Of a stretch of DNA of 64,000 bases, positions 53,765-61,972 are shown in pieces. The notes under the pieces are model-generated. The model was not told the origin of the DNA. It did no database searches and saw only the letters and a program-made list of their open reading frames with translations. Origin of the DNA: Ezakiella peruensis. Its GTDB lineage: Bacteria > Bacillota > Clostridia > Tissierellales > Peptoniphilaceae. Position 1 is the first letter of the stretch; every line of letters begins with the position of its first letter. The DNA lies in the NCBI RefSeq assembly GCF_900215725.1, contig NZ_LT962470.1:261525-325524 (forward strand), read 5' to 3'. The position numbers and the translations under genes were made by a program.

Positions 53765-54001
53765 TAAACATCCTCCTTAAATTTGAAAATCTATTTATCT
53801 GTTGATTCACAATTGTATCATCAAAATAATCATACATACTATAAATCGTTTACTATCAACAGCATTGACACAAACTTAACTTCATTAAAATCTAAAGTCT
53901 TAAGTTCTTATTCTTTAGTTATTCCTAACTATTTTTTCAGTTTACTAGAATAATTCATTGCTTTACCAACCTTAAATGTTATTCATTTCCACCTTTCCTT
54001 A
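53765..54001. other. Leader region before the second ABC/FtsX operon
   Basis: About 240 bp between the promoter (54002-54042) and the ATPase start, unusually long, with no gene seen. It would be transcribed as a 5' leader; no recognisable riboswitch motif. Confidence 0.5.
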
Positions 54002-54042
54002 ATTTTATATTTTTTTGAATTCTATTTCAGCTAACTTTTGTG
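54002..54042 (-). promoter_or_regulatory. Promoter with shared 15-bp element (copy 2)
   Basis: CACAAAAGTTAGCTG (54028-54042 on the minus strand), 20 bp, then TAAAAT (54002-54007), upstream of the ABC/FtsX operon. The -35 position reads CTGAAA. Confidence 0.65.
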
Positions 54043-54043
54043 A

Positions 54044-54081
54044 ATAAAAAAAGCACTAGAATTACAAAATTCTAATGCTTT
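54044..54081 (-). terminator. Terminator after the response-regulator gene
   Basis: AAGCAttAGAATT-type 13-bp stem with one mismatch, followed by a T run on the minus strand; it separates the two-component genes from the ABC operon. Confidence 0.85.
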
Positions 54082-54084
54082 TCT

Positions 54085-54690
54085 CTAAAATGAATCAACA
54101 TATCCCAATTCACGCACTTTATCGATCATTTCTTGGTAATTTCTAACGCCTAACTTTTGATATATTCTTGATAAGGATACTGCCAGACTTCTTACATTTG
54201 TATTTAGTGCCTTAGCTAAGTCTTTCCTTGATAGTCCGTTTGAATATAGTTTAACTATATGAATTTCACTTTTCGTTAATGGCTCTAACATATGATTTTC
54301 TTCTGGGAAGATTACTTTACCTTTCAAAGCGATAGATTTTATATCTTCTATTAGTTTAAGTGTATCTTCTTCTTTGGAAATAAATCCTTTACATCCAATT
54401 CTTTTTGCTCTTTTAATATAAAAATCTAATTTATACGCTGTTAATATTACTATTTTAAGATCTACATACTTATTAATAAATTCTTCAGCCACATCTAAAC
54501 CATTTATTGTTCCTTCTATACCTGTTAAATTAATATCTATTAGTAACAAGTCATAGTTAAGGACAGATTCATTTATACTTAGGTTTCTAACATTATTTAC
54601 TATATCTACAGAAATAGATTCGTCCGTCTCTAAACTCATTTTTAAAGAAGTTGCGACCATTTTATGATCTTCTATTAATAAGATTTTCAT
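54085..54690 (-). CDS. LuxR/NarL-type response regulator
   Basis: A 201-residue regulator. Receiver with the acidic pair (EDH near residue 8), phospho-Asp in LLLIDINLTG (about 52), Thr in VILTAYK and Lys in FISKEED. The C-terminal LuxR helix-turn-helix is LTKSEIHIVKLYSNGLSRKDLAKALNTNVRSLAVSLSRIYQKLGV. It is co-translated with the kinase (29-bp overlap). I infer it binds the CACAAAAGTTAGCTG element upstream of its own operon and two ABC operons. Confidence 0.9.
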   Translation of the reverse strand: MKILLIEDHKMVATSLKMSLETDESISVDIVNNVRNLSINESVLNYDLLLIDINLTGIEGTINGLDVAEEFINKYVDLKIVILTAYKLDFYIKRAKRIGCKGFISKEEDTLKLIEDIKSIALKGKVIFPEENHMLEPLTKSEIHIVKLYSNGLSRKDLAKALNTNVRSLAVSLSRIYQKLGVRNYQEMIDKVRELGYVDSF

Positions 54691-56209
54691 TTACTACACC
54701 CCTCTCAACTGGAACTTCTATTTTAAATTCTACAAATGATTCATCTAGTTCATTTTGATTATTGGAAAAATTAAAATCAAATTTTCCACCATATTCTCTT
54801 AAGTTTAATCTTAAAATATTTAATCCTATATTTCCCTCTACTATTTTTTCTTCATCTTCTAAATAATCCCCATAATTTTTTATGGTAAGATGAATTTTAT
54901 CTTCTAAAATTATAAGAACAATATCTGTACTATATCCTTTTGAATGTTTTAGTGCATTTATTAATAATTCATTGATACATTTGTAAATCAATTCAGCATA
55001 AGGACTGGGTAAATCTATATTTCTATCACATTCAAATTCTATAAGCATTTCATTATCTAAATACATATTTTCTATATCTATGATAAGTCTGTTGTATGCA
55101 TCATATAGAGAGCTATAATCATTTAGCATTGGATTAAATGAATTTATTTCATGGCGAATCAAATCGTTTAACTTATCCAGGTTTTCTATAATGTATTTTT
55201 TTCCAGAGCCTGAAAGATTATCTTCTATCCACCTTCTTATAGCTATTATAATCTGTAGAATGTCATCATGTAAAAATGTCTGTATCTTTAAAGTATTCAG
55301 TTTTTCAATTTCTAAATTTCTGTGCTTTTCAGCATAATAGTTATCCAACATCTCCTCAAAAGTTATATAATTGAATTTTTTATGTTTTTCAAACAAGCTA
55401 AATTCTACTATAAACATGAAAAAGCTTAAAGAAAATAGTATCACTCCTGAAAAAGATAATAATATAAAATAGAGCATCAAAGACAAAATTATAAATTCAG
55501 GAAATATTTTTTTCAAAGAACGGGAGAAAAATAATAAACCGCTTTTGATTTTTGTCTTACTAATCCTATACAGCAATATAGATTCAATGAAGATACATGT
55601 AAACAGTTGATACTCACTTATAGAAACAAGACCCTCAGCTTCATACTTCTTGTATAGGAAAAAAGCTATTATAAATAAAGTTTGCAATATTATAATTGTC
55701 TTACTTTCATATTTTCGAATGTTTTTATCATTTGAATAAAATATGATTGGAGTCAATAATAAAATAATCACAACATAATTAAATATTGAAGATGCTAAAT
55801 AAGTATTGAATTTCATCATTATGATTGATATGATAATCCCCATTGTTGTAATTAATGGAATGAACTTAATCCTACTCGATGAGTTTAAAAGATTGAAACT
55901 TGCAAATAGTATCAAGCTATAGATTAATAATTCGATATACTTTCCTATCGAAAGATTTCTTAATATTACATCTTGTAAAAAAATGAAAATAATAAATAAT
56001 TCAACAACTAAGCTATGCATCAGTATATAATTTTTTTCAGTATTTAACACGCATATAATATAGGCTAAAAAGTTTATAACACTTAGTAAAAATAATATTA
56101 CAATTCCCATATCTAATGAATACTGATATCTTATAAGTGGTGCTATGGGAATAAACAGAACAGCCTGCAGTAATATATGGATAATTAAAATTAAATTTTG
56201 TTTTTTCAC
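54662..56209 (-). CDS. Membrane sensor histidine kinase (HisKA_3 type)
   Basis: A 515-residue kinase. About ten hydrophobic helices over residues 5-270 replace a large extracellular sensor, so it probably senses in the membrane or through a transporter. The phospho-His is in FLHDDILQIIIAIRRW (about residue 312), with the HATPase_c boxes NELLINALKHSKG and EGNIGLNILRLNLREYGG. Partner of the LuxR-type regulator. Transcribed from the 56381-56421 promoter that carries the same element. Confidence 0.9.
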   Translation of the reverse strand: MKKQNLILIIHILLQAVLFIPIAPLIRYQYSLDMGIVILFLLSVINFLAYIICVLNTEKNYILMHSLVVELFIIFIFLQDVILRNLSIGKYIELLIYSLILFASFNLLNSSSRIKFIPLITTMGIIISIIMMKFNTYLASSIFNYVVIILLLTPIIFYSNDKNIRKYESKTIIILQTLFIIAFFLYKKYEAEGLVSISEYQLFTCIFIESILLYRISKTKIKSGLLFFSRSLKKIFPEFIILSLMLYFILLSFSGVILFSLSFFMFIVEFSLFEKHKKFNYITFEEMLDNYYAEKHRNLEIEKLNTLKIQTFLHDDILQIIIAIRRWIEDNLSGSGKKYIIENLDKLNDLIRHEINSFNPMLNDYSSLYDAYNRLIIDIENMYLDNEMLIEFECDRNIDLPSPYAELIYKCINELLINALKHSKGYSTDIVLIILEDKIHLTIKNYGDYLEDEEKIVEGNIGLNILRLNLREYGGKFDFNFSNNQNELDESFVEFKIEVPVERGVVNENLINRRS

Positions 56210-56380
56210 CCTGCCCTCCTTTTAAAATTTAAACCAGATAATCTTTATCTATATACAGTTTCATTTTCTTAACTCCAAAAAAGATCTATTAAAATTATAA
56301 ATGAGATTCTGGTATTAATTACAAATTTTAATATATTGTGATATTTTTGTTTTTCTATTTTAACTTCAGCTTTTAATACT

Positions 56381-56421
56381 ATTATAGACGTATTAAGATA
56401 TAATTACAGCTAACTTTTGTG
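56381..56421 (-). promoter_or_regulatory. Promoter with shared 15-bp element (copy 3)
   Basis: CACAAAAGTTAGCTG (56407-56421), 20 bp, TATAAT (56381-56386) on the minus strand, about 170 bp before the kinase. The sequence around it is unrelated to copies 1 and 2, so the element and its spacing are conserved without flanking similarity. Confidence 0.7.
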
Positions 56422-56449
56422 TATCATACCTACCGTAATTTTATAACGT

Positions 56450-56968
56450 CATTATACAATCTGTTTCAACATGATAAAAAAATAAAGGCAGTCCGAAGAC
56501 TGCCGATATTTACCTCTCTGCATCTTTCTTAGTTGACTTAGTTTTGTCATCTGTCTTAAAGCTTTTTATTTGCCCTAATATTGACTTTTTATCTTTATCT
56601 TGACTCTTTTACTTGTTCTTTTGCTTTTAAGAGCTTAGAAGACAAAATACGAACATTTTTATGTTCCTTTCCGTTGTTATCAATGCTTATTTTTACTTGA
56701 CCAAATAATTTAACAAAATCTCCTTGTTTTAGGTTCTCTATATCTTTTGTCTTATCTCCATAGGCTGAACAATTGGTATAAACTTTATTCCCATCGTCAT
56801 CTTTTGAAACAATTGAAAAGTTGCTTACCTTGAACTTTTCTCCATTTGCATTTTCTCTTTCAAGATTTTCTACTTTGCCAGCTATATTGCCCAATTTCCT
56901 CCTTGTACTAAATAAGGAGAGCTTTTCGCCCTCCTCTACCTCTCTTGTCCTTTTTCGTTTTTTTCTTG
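56450..56968. repeat. Direct repeat copy 1 (SSB-like gene region, internally deleted)
   Basis: Near-identical to 62982-63774 in the same orientation. It runs from CATTATACAATCTGTTTCAACATGA through a terminator, the SSB-like 3' half and the CTAAATAAGGAGAGC..GTCC stretch. About 265 bp (counterpart 63435-63700) are missing, joined within the short word CCCAATTTCCTCC. Confidence 0.88.
56475..56504 (-). terminator. Terminator in repeat copy 1
   Basis: GGCAGTC pairs with GACTGCC around a CGAA/TTCG tetraloop, then a T run on the minus strand. Confidence 0.9.
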
Positions 56969-57071
56969 TTTTTTTTAGTTGCCTTAATCTTTCTACTGTG
57001 TCTTCTATTTTATCTTTATTTTCTTTTGACTCTTGTCTTATTTGTTCTAATTTTTTCATACTTATCTCCAT
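56595..57071 (-). pseudogene. Decayed chimera of the SSB-like element gene
   Basis: A 158-codon frame that fuses unrelated basic sequence (MKKLEQIRQESKENKDKIED..) and read-through of a former intergenic stretch (EVEEGEKLSLFSTRRKLGN) to the OB-fold-like SSB half found intact at 63042 (ENLERENANGEKFKVSNFSIVSKDDDGN..). The N-terminal 100 residues of the intact protein are deleted. One extra A near the 3' end shifts the frame so that it ends early at KEQVKESR. It is the by-product of a deletion in a duplicated segment. Confidence 0.82.
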
Positions 57072-57080
57072 TCTTGTATT

Positions 57081-57115
57081 AAAAAAGACGATGAAGATAT
57101 CATCTCACCGTCTTT
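57081..57115 (-). terminator. Terminator at the end of the RiPP locus
   Basis: AAAGACGgTGA pairs with TCaTCGTCTTT around a short loop, followed by TTTTAAT on the minus strand. Confidence 0.8.
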
Positions 57116-57304
57116 AGTTTTGTTTCTCGACATAAATATTAAATTTAAAATGTTTATATTACCATATCCTAAAATTAGACATAAAGATAGCACTTACTTT
57201 TTATTGAGTCACCACACTTTATAAAAGCTTTTCCATTTATTTTTTACTCATACCAACTTACCAATAAGTTTTAAATGTTGCACAATAGCAACCCAATGAT
57301 CCTA

Positions 57305-57550
57305 TCAATCCATACCAACTGCACAACCTAATCCACCAATTCTAGATAAAATTGCTTCTATTCCATATATCGCATAACATACAGCTCCTCCGCTAGCTCC
57401 ACATAAAATAGCCATCGCAACTTCACATTCATTTCTAGTTTGAAGTGTACTTTGTTGCATTATATGTTCAACGAATTTTTTATCATTTGAATAAACTACA
57501 TCATTTGATTCAATAGCTCCAGCTTCACTCACTACAACATCAATTAACAT
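57305..57550 (-). CDS. Small Cys-containing peptide, bacteriocin-like
   Basis: An 81-codon frame. The N-terminal 40 residues are acidic (VVSEAGAIESNDVVYSNDKKFVEHIMQQ), and the C-terminal 40 are hydrophobic, Gly/Ala-rich and hold four Cys (42, 50, 58, 76): CEVAMAILCGASGGAVCYAIYG..GGLGCAVGMD. A leader-plus-core layout of this kind suits a modified bacteriocin or a second RiPP substrate. The start is weak: no good ribosome site precedes ATG 57550, and a leader-like in-frame extension (EVRYEQDNE) continues upstream to a TAG, so the gene may be 5'-damaged. Assignment tentative. Confidence 0.45.
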   Translation of the reverse strand: MLIDVVVSEAGAIESNDVVYSNDKKFVEHIMQQSTLQTRNECEVAMAILCGASGGAVCYAIYGIEAILSRIGGLGCAVGMD

Positions 57551-57695
57551 TTCATTATCTTGCTCATATCTTACTTCCTAACTATAAACAAAGTAATTTT
57601 ACTGATGCGGCTAAATTCTTTACTTTAATTAGTCTCCACTTTTATAATTCAAAACTACAATTCCTTTAATGCTATTTAAGTATAATTTAAGCACC

Positions 57696-58286
57696 TTATT
57701 TTGACTTTATACTTATACATAATGAGTTATATGAAATATGAATGCATATAACTAAAAATATATTATTAGTATAAATATATGTCATCGATAAAATAAGTCC
57801 TCCAATAAATGATTCTATTACAGCCTTAGGTTTTAGATGAGATATAGCGAAAATTGTTGTTGATATGATTAATCTATTAAAAATCGACTCATCACTCAAA
57901 ATATTTCCAATTATGAAAGCTCTAAAAAATAATTCCTCCAATACTGGAGCTAAAACAACATATACATAATATTTACCTATATCACTCTTACATACTTTTA
58001 AAATTGATTCAACAACGTCTACATCATTCTTCTCTTTTTCTAGATATATGGATATAACCATCGATATAACTAATAATAATATTGGTAATATTACAATTAA
58101 TAAAGTATTTTTGCTTATTTTATCGTCGCCTAAAAAAAATAGTAAAGATAATGTAAATATAATATACTGAATAAATATAATATTCTTTTCATTACTGAAT
58201 TTTCTTAATAAAAAAGCTTGTGTTAATAAGAACACCAATGTACATACTACTGTTATTGTTATAGAATGCAACAAACCTAATCTCAT
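57696..58286 (-). CDS. CPBP-family intramembrane metalloprotease
   Basis: A 196-residue, about six-span membrane protein of the CAAX-processing/bacteriocin-processing (CPBP, Abi) family. Motif 1 LEELFFRAFIIG (EExxxR, about residue 120), motif 2 FAISHLKP, and motif 3 CIHISYNSL are present. Members near bacteriocin genes cleave leaders or give self-immunity. It is placed 100 bp behind the precursor gene in the RiPP operon, after a strong hairpin. Confidence 0.88.
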   Translation of the reverse strand: MRLGLLHSITITVVCTLVFLLTQAFLLRKFSNEKNIIFIQYIIFTLSLLFFLGDDKISKNTLLIVILPILLLVISMVISIYLEKEKNDVDVVESILKVCKSDIGKYYVYVVLAPVLEELFFRAFIIGNILSDESIFNRLIISTTIFAISHLKPKAVIESFIGGLILSMTYIYTNNIFLVICIHISYNSLCISIKSK

Positions 58287-58344
58287 ACCTAAATCCTTTT
58301 TAGAATATCTTATATATTAATATCCTTTTTTACTATAAATATAG

Positions 58345-58373
58345 AAACTGCAGTAGTAAAACTACCGCAGTTT
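58345..58373 (-). terminator. Hairpin between precursor and downstream RiPP genes
   Basis: AAACTGCaGTAGT pairs with ACTACcGCAGTTT around AAA (12 of 13 bp), just behind the precursor stop. The following sequence is not a clean T run, so it probably attenuates transcription or protects the precursor mRNA 3' end, a usual way to make more precursor than enzyme. Confidence 0.7.
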
Positions 58374-58386
58374 ATACGCTTAAATA

Positions 58387-58569
58387 CTAACCCATTAACT
58401 TGCTAACAATAGCTCCAACAGCACCACCAACAGCTCCACTAATCGCAGCTGTAGCTAACATTGCTGGAATTACAAATTCTTCTGGAGCAATATTACTTAC
58501 TGTTGGTTTTTCATAATCTTTTGTTTCAAAAAAATTCAAGTTTTCTGCTTCTTTTAATACTTCAGCCAT
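58387..58569 (-). CDS. RiPP precursor peptide (60 aa, Cys-free)
   Basis: A 60-residue peptide from ATG 58569, preceded by a strong AAGGAGG. Residues 1-32 are an acidic leader (MAEVLKEAENLNFFETKDYE, then KPTVSNIAPEEF). Residues 33-60 are hydrophobic and rich in Gly, Ala, Val and Ile: VIPAMLATAAISGAVGGAVG, ending AIVSKLMG. There is no Cys, so thioether chemistry is excluded; Val/Ile/Ala epimerisation or another C-H modification would be possible. It follows directly the PqqD-like and radical SAM genes and precedes a CPBP protease. I know no named family that it matches. Confidence 0.8.
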   Translation of the reverse strand: MAEVLKEAENLNFFETKDYEKPTVSNIAPEEFVIPAMLATAAISGAVGGAVGAIVSKLMG

Positions 58570-58609
58570 ATTTTATACCTCCTTAATTTATTTGATATAA
58601 TATTAAATA

Positions 58610-58906
58610 TTAATTATATCCTATTATCAATCCCATTGCTTCTAATTTTCTAAGACAGATAGTAACATCTTTTTTTAATTCTAAAACAGGGATACTTTTA
58701 AAATGTTCATGTAATAAATTAGCTAACTGATTTATATTTTTCTTTCCGTCACAACTATATAAGATAAAAGATGATGTCTCATTTAACGAAACCAAAACTC
58801 CTATATTTGATGGTAACACTATAAAATGATCTCCATCTCTTCTCATTTTATATTTTGCAGGTATCGGCATTCTATCATGAATTAATTCATAAAATTTATC
58901 AATCAT
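58610..58906 (-). CDS. PqqD-like RiPP recognition protein (RRE)
   Basis: A 98-residue PqqD-family winged-helix protein. GVLVSLNETSSFILYSCDGKKNINQLANLLHEHF (37-70) then ELKKDVTICLRKLEAMGLI (76-94) match the family. PqqD proteins bind the leader of a precursor peptide and present it to the radical SAM enzyme. It sits 20 bp behind the radical SAM gene and 40 bp before the precursor. Confidence 0.88.
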   Translation of the reverse strand: MIDKFYELIHDRMPIPAKYKMRRDGDHFIVLPSNIGVLVSLNETSSFILYSCDGKKNINQLANLLHEHFKSIPVLELKKDVTICLRKLEAMGLIIGYN

Positions 58907-58926
58907 AATATTCTCCCCTAATTATT

Positions 58927-60024
58927 TTAAATTCTTTCCAAAAGAATATCTTCATCTAAATTAACCCTAGATTCTATTGTTCTTAAATCTTCCGAAGACT
59001 TTATATTATTAATATATTCAACTACTTTAGGATGCTTCCACACATCTCTACCTATATTATCCCAAATAGAATATATATCTTCTTCCAATATATTTCCTAT
59101 CTTAAAAGGTGCAATACAATCTATTTTCACGTCGCCATTTGGTCTAATTAACATCACTCCATTTACTTCTGTAGCTTTAATCCTTAATCCTAACGGCTCT
59201 TCAGCAGAAGCTATAACTTGCATTTGCCCCTTATATTGTTCTGACTTTTTAGCTATTAAATCATATGCCTTTATTTTTTCTTCTTTGCTTAATTCTAATT
59301 TTTCTCCATTTATTAATGCTCTTCCTGTATACGTGAAAGGACCTGTCACAATTCTCTTAGCTCCTAATAAATAAGCTAGATCAATCATCTCCTCTAAGTA
59401 TTCATAGTTTTTACTTACTATAGCATGTGAAATTACTAGTGGAAGACCTGCTCTTTTAACTAAATTAGCTGCTTTTATTGCTTGATCCCAACATTCTATA
59501 CCTCTTACATAATTATGTAATTCAGGTCTAGAACCATCAATGCTAACTTGAAACCAAGTATACTTAAATTTTGCCAATTTTTTTATTAAATCTTCGTCAA
59601 TTAACAAACCATTTGTAATGAATATAAATTTGACATTATATCTATCAAGAACTTCCATTATTTCAATTAATCCATCTCCTAATGTAGTTGGTTCTCCGCC
59701 TGATATGACACATTGAAAAATTCCTAGTTCTCCTAATCTTTTAGCTATAGTTTTCCACTCCTCAATGGTGAGTTCTTTTTCTTCATGAAAACCTCCAGAT
59801 TGATTGTAACAATGTATACACCTATGATTACACTTATATGTTAATTCAAGTTGCACACCAGTAGGGTACTTATAATTATCTGGAAATAATTTCTTTTTGA
59901 TTTGATTTTTCATTCCATTTTCATAATTTTCGAAGTAGTCTTTAGCACAATACTCAATACCGTTCACGTCGCACAAATGATTGTTCAGTGCTTCAAAATT
60001 TGTTAAATCAAGTCCATTTCCCAT
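58927..60024 (-). CDS. Radical SAM peptide-maturation enzyme
   Basis: A 365-residue radical SAM protein. The CxxxCxxC cluster motif is CNHRCIHC (Cys 65, 69, 72), followed by GGEPTT (SAM-binding) and ITNGLLI. An N-terminal 50-residue extension precedes the barrel. The C-terminus has the SPASM-like phrase PNGDVKIDCIAPFKIGNILEEDIYSIWDN, but only one of the SPASM cysteines, so the auxiliary clusters are reduced or absent. It would modify the adjacent Cys-free precursor with the PqqD-like protein. The reaction is unknown; epimerases and C-C cross-linking enzymes are the nearest ideas. Confidence 0.88.
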   Translation of the reverse strand: MGNGLDLTNFEALNNHLCDVNGIEYCAKDYFENYENGMKNQIKKKLFPDNYKYPTGVQLELTYKCNHRCIHCYNQSGGFHEEKELTIEEWKTIAKRLGELGIFQCVISGGEPTTLGDGLIEIMEVLDRYNVKFIFITNGLLIDEDLIKKLAKFKYTWFQVSIDGSRPELHNYVRGIECWDQAIKAANLVKRAGLPLVISHAIVSKNYEYLEEMIDLAYLLGAKRIVTGPFTYTGRALINGEKLELSKEEKIKAYDLIAKKSEQYKGQMQVIASAEEPLGLRIKATEVNGVMLIRPNGDVKIDCIAPFKIGNILEEDIYSIWDNIGRDVWKHPKVVEYINNIKSSEDLRTIESRVNLDEDILLERI

Positions 60025-60051
60025 ACTTTACCTCCATTTTAATACTAAAAT

Positions 60052-60681
60052 TTAGTTATATTCTAATTTAATAACTTTATTTTTGCCTATAATCCAAGAA
60101 ATTATAAAAATAACCATACTCACTATTCCTAGTATTATCATAATAATCCCTATATTATCTTTAACAGATACAAAAAAATTAATTCCATACAATAACGCTA
60201 CTAAAAATAAAGCAACAAAAGTATATGATGATATTTGTCCTATAATGGCACGTTCCTCACTCCATAAAAAATTTATAGGAATAGATATTCCTCCCGATAA
60301 TAATGAAACTGAAATTGATAGTCCGATTGAAGCCAATAAATCAGATAAGTCAAATCCTCCCTTGATATAGTAACTTATAAAAGTTATAACAATTCCTATT
60401 ACTATTCCAATAAAAACCATTGCTAAATATAATAAATATTTAGTATTCAATAGTGTATCTTTTGGCAATGGAGTTAAAGCTATAAATTTATCCCATTTAG
60501 TATTTTTTTCTTTTGGTATTGTAATAAGTATTACTGATCCTAAAGCGATTGGAAAAATAATAATAAACATTTCAGTATTTATTAAAAATGAAGTTCCTAT
60601 ACCTATAACTACCATAGCAACTATTAGCATTTTTAAACTATTTCCCAAAAAGTATAAATCCTTAGTTATTAGCCCCTTCAT
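60052..60681 (-). CDS. ABC-2 type permease of the RiPP locus
   Basis: A 209-residue membrane protein with about six spans, beginning MKGLITKDLYFLGNSLKMLIVAM. ABC-2-type, of the YtrC/YydJ style. It lies 2 bp behind the ATPase and 27 bp before the radical SAM gene. Export of, or immunity to, the mature peptide is the likely job. Confidence 0.82.
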   Translation of the reverse strand: MKGLITKDLYFLGNSLKMLIVAMVVIGIGTSFLINTEMFIIIFPIALGSVILITIPKEKNTKWDKFIALTPLPKDTLLNTKYLLYLAMVFIGIVIGIVITFISYYIKGGFDLSDLLASIGLSISVSLLSGGISIPINFLWSEERAIIGQISSYTFVALFLVALLYGINFFVSVKDNIGIIMIILGIVSMVIFIISWIIGKNKVIKLEYN

Positions 60682-60683
60682 AA

Positions 60684-61547
60684 TTACACCTCCTCCCTAC
60701 TATAGTTAGAACAAATAAGCATTGTTTCATTTAATGTAGCATCATCAACTATTACATCATTAAGTTTTTCTCTAAAATATTCTTTGTCATTAATTAAAAT
60801 ATCATATCCATAAGAGCTTTTTTTATACGCTATTACATACTTTTTTTCTATATTCTCTAATATTTTTTCTTCATCTCTTATTACACCCCATTCATATATT
60901 ATCTTATCTTTATTTTCTGATAATAAGACTTTTCCATCTTTAATAAATATTATATAATCTGCTATTTTTTCTAAATCATCCATTATATGGGATGAAAATA
61001 ATATCGAATGAGAAGAATCTTGTACAAAATCTAAAAACATATCTAATATCTGTTCTCTAGCCACAGGATCAAGTCCTGTGGTTGGTTCATCTAAAACTAA
61101 TAATTGTGGATTATGCGATAAAGCAACTATAAGAGATAATTTCATTTTCATACCTTTAGAATAATCTTTTATCTTTTTACCTCTATCTAAATTAAATTCA
61201 CTTGCTAACTTATAAAATTTTTCTGTATCCCACTGTCTATATATTTTGCACATTATATTATTTACTTTTACAATATCTAAATTCTCTGGAATTACGTTAT
61301 CATCAATAACAACTCCTATATTCTCTAAAATAAATCTATTGTCATTGATATTTTTTTCTCCTAAAATTTCAACTTCTCCTTCATCTTTTTCGATTAACCC
61401 TAATATAAGCTTTAAAAATGTGCTTTTACCTGCTCCATTTTCGCCTATTAATCCAACTATATTTCCTTCATATACATTAATAGAAACATTCAAATCAAAT
61501 TCACCATATGTTTTTTTTAAACCCCTGCTTTTAATACTAGACGCCAT
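60684..61547 (-). CDS. ABC ATPase of the RiPP locus
   Basis: A 287-residue ATPase, starting at ATG 61547 (GAGG 9 bases before; an ATG 9 bases upstream overlaps the GntR stop). Walker A GENGAGKST, signature DYSKGMKMKLSL, Walker B LVLDEPTTGLDP, FSSHIMDDL. Similar to YtrB/BcrA types found behind GntR regulators. Partner of the ABC-2 permease. Confidence 0.9.
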   Translation of the reverse strand: MASSIKSRGLKKTYGEFDLNVSINVYEGNIVGLIGENGAGKSTFLKLILGLIEKDEGEVEILGEKNINDNRFILENIGVVIDDNVIPENLDIVKVNNIMCKIYRQWDTEKFYKLASEFNLDRGKKIKDYSKGMKMKLSLIVALSHNPQLLVLDEPTTGLDPVAREQILDMFLDFVQDSSHSILFSSHIMDDLEKIADYIIFIKDGKVLLSENKDKIIYEWGVIRDEEKILENIEKKYVIAYKKSSYGYDILINDKEYFREKLNDVIVDDATLNETMLICSNYSREEV

Positions 61548-61548
61548 G

Positions 61549-61926
61549 CTATTCATCCTCTCTATATATAACTTTTACCAACCTAATAAACTCTTCTTCT
61601 CCTAAATCTATTTTCTTTGCACTTTCTATTGCTTTTTTTAAAAGATCTTCTGTCTTTTTTCTTTTTTCTTCTAAAAGTATCTCTACATTTGCTTCCAAAA
61701 CATAGCAACCCTTACCTGGAGATGTTTCTATGAATCCTTCACTCTGTAACTCATCATATGCTCTTTGAACGGTTATGATACTTACTTTCAATTGCTTCGC
61801 AAGCATTCTCATAGAAGTTATTTTGCTTCCAGGTTTTATTTTACCAGTAACTATCATAGTTTTTATCTGGTCATATATTTGTTCATATATAGGAATAGTT
61901 CTATTATTACTTATTATTATCTTCAA
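61549..61926 (-). CDS. GntR-family (YtrA-type) regulator
   Basis: A 125-residue regulator with a GntR winged helix (PIYEQIYDQIKTMIVTGKIKPGSKITSMRMLAKQLKVSIITVQRAYDELQSEGFIETSPGKG) and a short helical tail, the YtrA subfamily that controls ABC operons and responds to cell-wall-active peptides. It is the first gene of the RiPP operon, and its stop is one base before the ATPase start. It should bind the palindrome at 61973. Confidence 0.88.
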   Translation of the reverse strand: MKIIISNNRTIPIYEQIYDQIKTMIVTGKIKPGSKITSMRMLAKQLKVSIITVQRAYDELQSEGFIETSPGKGCYVLEANVEILLEEKRKKTEDLLKKAIESAKKIDLGEEEFIRLVKVIYREDE

Positions 61927-61972
61927 TATTATAGCTCCTTACTCAAAACATTTTAGTTATGTAATGTGCGTA

